Assembly (NCBI RefSeq): GCF_022539665.2
Contig: NC_081331.1
Span: 2,948,501 to 3,012,500 of the forward strand
DNA length: 64,000 nt
Direction of reading: 5' to 3'
From: Daphnia carinata
Taxonomy: Eukaryota > Arthropoda > Branchiopoda > Diplostraca > Daphniidae
In this document: positions 60,362 to 64,000 of the stretch, piece after piece
Position numbering within the stretch: position 1 is the stretch's first letter
Layout of the letters: every line of letters begins with the position of its first letter
Made by a program: the position numbers and the translations under genes
The notes under the pieces: model-generated
Told to the model about the DNA's origin: nothing
The model's input: only the letters and a program-made list of their open reading frames with translations
Database searches by the model: none

Positions 60362-62089
60362 AATGCTGAATTTTGAACACTGCTGAATCTGAAATGTAAT
60401 ATTGCAACCAAATTAAAATACTAAATTAGAAACTGTCTTTTTAGACACAATGGGGCCAAATCTTCTTCTTAGTAACTGCACTACAAAATGGAACTGGTTT
60501 TGTGCTGAAACCAGATCCTATATGTGAATCTAGGAATTAGAAAACCAGATAACTTATAAAAATAAGGCCACTTGAACTCCCAACCAATACGCCTACAATT
60601 TGCAAACGAAATGCGCACAACGTACCGACTATGAAGCTCGAGGAGTTTAGATTACAGCCAAGCCTCAAACACTAACGTTTGAGATAAATTCAGTATTTAC
60701 GAGCTTACTGAGCGAACAAAACAAAACACTTCTTGTCGCCGCGCACAGCTAAAACGTAATGACGCAACTGCTTAGAAGCAGACCACAGTGCTGCTTCGAC
60801 AGCTTTTTGCGGCCGCTGGGTGAGCGAACAAACAAAAAACAAATCCCCAGGCAAGTCTGGGAGATAGAGTTGTGAGAGCGGATAGTACAAAAAACGAAGC
60901 TCGAGCAAAACACAAAAACGAAAGTCATCTGCCCGTGAGGCCCTGACACAATATATGCAACTGCTAAGTAAACCTTGAGGTTCCTGCTTTTGGGTGTGCA
61001 TGCTACGAAAGAAAATGGCTATCTCCGCCTCGAAAAAGTTTTGGTTTTAGGGGACGCAAATACGTAAACAATCGAGGAACAACAAATTCGCCTGGCTTAT
61101 TTCGAGCCTGGGGTTCCCCACAAGGATGTAAGATTTGACTAAGTTAAAATCTACACTTTTCTAAATTATAATTTCTTGAAAAAAACTTATGAATGTCGGG
61201 TAGTTCACATTTCAATATTTTATTGTTTTGAACGGTGATCCGTAATGTAGGTGGCATAAGTTTTGACAAGAATTTAGTTAAATTGTCATCTTGGTATTTT
61301 ACGATGAGAACACATCTCCTGAGGAGAAAAGAGAAAACAGCCCTGTCATCATGATTCTGCAAGACCTTTGGCAAATATTTAAAAGTCTTTCTCTGTTGGC
61401 CATTTTTTTTTTCAGCGAAAACGTAACTGTGATCGCCTTGCAATATGTGGCATGCAGCTGTTAGTAAATATCAGATTATCAGCACGTCAGAATATTATTG
61501 CAATCCAGTTTATTCGTCACAACCGGATTGGTCGATTGTAATGATGCTCGGGCATAACGGGATTGGTCGACGTAATCAAACAAGTGTAATCATTACAGCT
61601 CCTGTTCGTAGCGCCAGTCTGTGTGTTGAGCCATCATCAATATTTTTCGAATTTATACTTTAAAATTATTGACGAAAGTGTTAGTATAAAAAATTCTTAT
61701 TATACAGTGCTTACTCTTGTTAGTCAACATATATAAGGAATTTTATTCTGAAAATTTCCTAAACTGATCGTAAAAATTTCACATAAACTTCAGAACTAGA
61801 TTAGTGCGACAGCGACTGCACCTTGCGACGGTTGCTTCATCGGCCAACAGAGGCGCCTGTGCATTGACGGAAAAGATCCTCAAAGATGTATCGTTAACAT
61901 CAATATTACCTGTTTTCAAGGTCATGCATAAATTGCATTTTCTGCATTTTGCATAAATATTTTCTGGTTTGTTGGCAAACGAAAATAACTCAACATCAAT
62001 ATACAGTTTGAAGGACTTTACAACCTAGTTTAGGAAAGCTGGAAATGTGAAGTACAACTGTTTAATTTGTTTTACATTTCCTTACAATC
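60362..62089. promoter_or_regulatory. Divergent upstream region of HERPUD and NUDT19
   Basis: This 1.7-kb gap separates two divergent start codons. It should hold the HERPUD first non-coding exon (ending near 60709 on the minus strand) and both promoters. A 99-codon minus-strand frame at 61144-61443 has no ATG at its start and no recognisable domain, so I do not call it. A TGACGCAA motif at 60760-60767 resembles an ATF/C-EBP site. Confidence 0.45.
61527..61570 (-). promoter_or_regulatory. Paired inverted CCAAT boxes
   Basis: ATTGGTCGA occurs at 61527-61535 and again at 61562-61570, 35 bp apart, about 520 bp before the NUDT19 start. Paired CCAAT boxes with spacing near 32-35 bp are typical of NF-Y-bound promoters. 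Function here is inferred only. Confidence 0.35.
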
Positions 62090-63708
62090 ATGGGTCCAGT
62101 GTCGTGGAAGAATGCATCAACATTGGTATATCTGTCGCGTAAAGAAACATGCGGACGAAACTTAATTATATTTTCTTCAACAGATTGTATTAGCTAGAAA
62201 TCGACTCAGCCAGTTTGTTATCAGTAACAATAAGAATGATGTGCAAAGACTGCTTCCTGACTATAGCTGCATGTTATTGAAACGTAGTTCCCAAAGTAAA
62301 TTCTTTGCTAATGCTTTTGTCTTTCCTGGAGGAGCCACAGAAGTTGCAGATTTTTCTCCATCTTGGCTGGAGCATTTTAATGAACATGGCTACAATCGAG
62401 AAAAGTTAGCATCACACTTTGTTGTATCCCAGCCCGATAAAGTTCCGCTGTATGCTGATATTCCCAATTCAGACTGCATACCAGAAGTTGGTTATCGTAT
62501 CAGTGCCATTAGAGAAACATTTGAGGAAACAGGGGTTCTATTTTGCAAACCAGCCCAAATTCAGGGACAGTCTAATAATATTCTGAAAGTCGATGATTTG
62601 ATAGAATGGCAAAAACGCATCCATCATAATCCCGAAGAGTTTCTCCATTTGTGCAAAAAATATTTTTTGCTCCCTGATCTCTGGTCATTATATGAATGGT
62701 CTAACTGGCTTACTCCTACCAATATGGGTCCTAAGCGATATGATACCATGTTTTATGTCTGTGTCGTTGACAGCATCCCGGATGTTCGAATCGATGGAAA
62801 GGAGATCACCCAAGTTCTGGTATATAAGTGGTGTAGTTTTAAAAAAAAATCAATATTCTTTTATTATTTTACAGTGGACCGATCCGTACAATGCCATTTT
62901 AAAACACGTACAAGGTCAGATTTGGTTGGCTCCTCCGCAGCTTTTTGAACTATGCCGATTCGCCCAGATCGATACTGTTGAAGACCTGAAAATATTTTGC
63001 GAAAAAAGGCAACAAAAAGGGATAGAACGTTGGCTTCCCATTCGCTCTCAGTTCGAAGAAGGATATATGACCATACTTCCGGGTAAGTTCTTAGACTTAC
63101 CTCTTACGTGTCATAGGAATATTGCTGTATGGGAAAATTCTGTACGTACAGGTATGAAAATCCGACAACAGAAAGAATATTCTAGATATAGGGTTTTTTT
63201 TGCTGTTCAGGTGAAAGTTTTGAGCCGAAGAACCTATTATGTAATTATGTGTTGCAGTATTGTACAGTAGGCTATCCCTTCGAAATTTCTTTGAAAGCCA
63301 CCGGCATATTGTTTAAAAGTGGACTTGACCTCGTTTTAGTGGAGTAGTCGAAAGGGAAAGTTTCACGTGCTGACTAGGCTTGCTAAGAACTTTCCATCGC
63401 TATATTTGATGGAGCAATTTTTTTTATATGTTGGGTTTACTTTCCCTTTTACTGTATGGCTACATGTTTGTATTTCTAACCCTTACTCAGGTGATTCGCT
63501 GTACCCGGTACCTAAAGAAACCAACAGTTCAAACATCGAAGATGGACAGTTAAGCTCAAAAAATATGGAGATATTAAAAAACAGGATTTGCTTTACAAGC
63601 CCAAATCTCTTCCGGATAGTTTGTAACGTCGTTGATCCCCATGGTCATAAGCAACCCAGAAATTTAGTCGACGAGATGACTGAGAATATGCATCAGTCGA
63701 AAATGTAG
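62090..63708 (+). CDS. NUDT19: Nudix hydrolase 19, acyl-CoA diphosphatase
   Basis: Exons 62090-62125, 62184-62819, 62875-63082 and 63491-63708 give 365 residues (human about 375). The Nudix fold begins SCMLLKRSSQSKFFANAFVF followed by PGG. After the insertion typical of this family comes the catalytic helix RETFEETGVLF (REXXEE core). Further matches are WSNWLTP, YDTMFYVCVV, IWLAPPQLFEL and ERWLPI. The C-terminus QSKM is a type 1 peroxisomal targeting-like tripeptide. NUDT19 hydrolyses CoA and acyl-CoAs to 3',5'-ADP and phosphopantetheine in peroxisomes. Introns 1 and 2 are 58 and 55 nt; intron 3 is 408 nt. Confidence 0.93.
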
Positions 63709-64000
63709 ATTTCTTGTCGATAAACAACAAAAGCAAAAGAACATACAACTTAAGAACTTGAAGAAGTTTTCTTTAGCAAAGTAACCTTCGGCAAAGGTAT
63801 TCTGTCACTGTCCGTTAAATGCAAAAATTCTTAATCATGTTGTAATGCTGAGATTATTTTGTTTTCATTTTCATGAAACTGTTATGCAAATAGTTGCGAA
63901 AAATTTATGTGACTCTTTTGGTATATTGGGAAACACTTTCACGAATTCCACTGTGCATTGCAGGAGACCGTGTACACACAGATCTCGCAGACACGTACAA
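63709..64000. other. 3' flank of NUDT19
   Basis: This is presumably NUDT19 3' UTR and intergenic sequence. No coding signal and no clear AATAAA are seen before the window ends. Confidence 0.5.

Noticed and set aside
61144-61443. 99-codon minus-strand frame between HERPUD and NUDT19
   Set aside because: It starts with TTG, not ATG, and has no recognisable domain or clear splice sites.
61562-61572. ATTGGTCGACG as an ERSE-II unfolded-protein-response element for HERPUD
   Set aside because: It differs from ATTGGNCCACG at a core base and lies 1.2 kb from the HERPUD start.

Overview
The window is nuclear DNA of an animal, most likely an arthropod. Genes are split by short spliceosomal introns (mostly 55-80 nt, GT-AG with two GC-AG exceptions), there are no operons or ribosome-binding sites, and the proteins are conserved metazoan families (Rab2, MAPK15/ERK7, geminin, HERPUD, DHX30, NUDT19). 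Very short introns and frequent A/T homopolymers would fit a branchiopod crustacean such as Daphnia, but that is inference only.

Layout. Positions 1-30.5 kb are gene-poor and crowded with poly(A)/poly(T) runs and microsatellites. The only gene I can support there is a GC-rich, single-exon CABIT-domain gene (6100-8466, +). A 503-bp AT-rich tandem repeat lies at 22.4-23.4 kb. From 30.5 kb the genes are closer together: Rab2 (-, 30511-31400), MAPK15/ERK7 (-, 33217-36723) and a FAM110-like gene with a 3.8-kb first intron (-, 40054-46233). From 50 to 64 kb the region is compact: geminin (-, 50375-51175), a short RELCH-like LisH gene (-, 51754-53284), a DHX30-like DExH RNA helicase (+, 53702-58221), HERPUD (-, 58766-60361) and NUDT19 (+, 62090-63708). 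RELCH-like/DHX30 and HERPUD/NUDT19 are divergent pairs. DHX30 and HERPUD converge, with polyadenylation signals about 80 bp apart.

The genes do not form a pathway. They are housekeeping and signalling genes: vesicle traffic (Rab2, RELCH-like), atypical MAP kinase signalling, DNA-replication licensing (geminin), mitochondrial RNA metabolism (DHX30), ER-associated degradation (HERPUD) and peroxisomal CoA metabolism (NUDT19). I rebuilt exon structures by hand from splice consensus, reading frame and remembered family motifs; all the models below close in frame.

I found no clearly new biological system. The most unusual observations are three introns of 57-60 nt that are multiples of three and lack stop codons, two GC-AG introns, a RELCH homologue without its HEAT-repeat half, a possible frame break near the DHX30 C-terminus, a TDY activation loop in MAPK15, the 503-bp tandem repeat and a perfect 22-bp palindrome.
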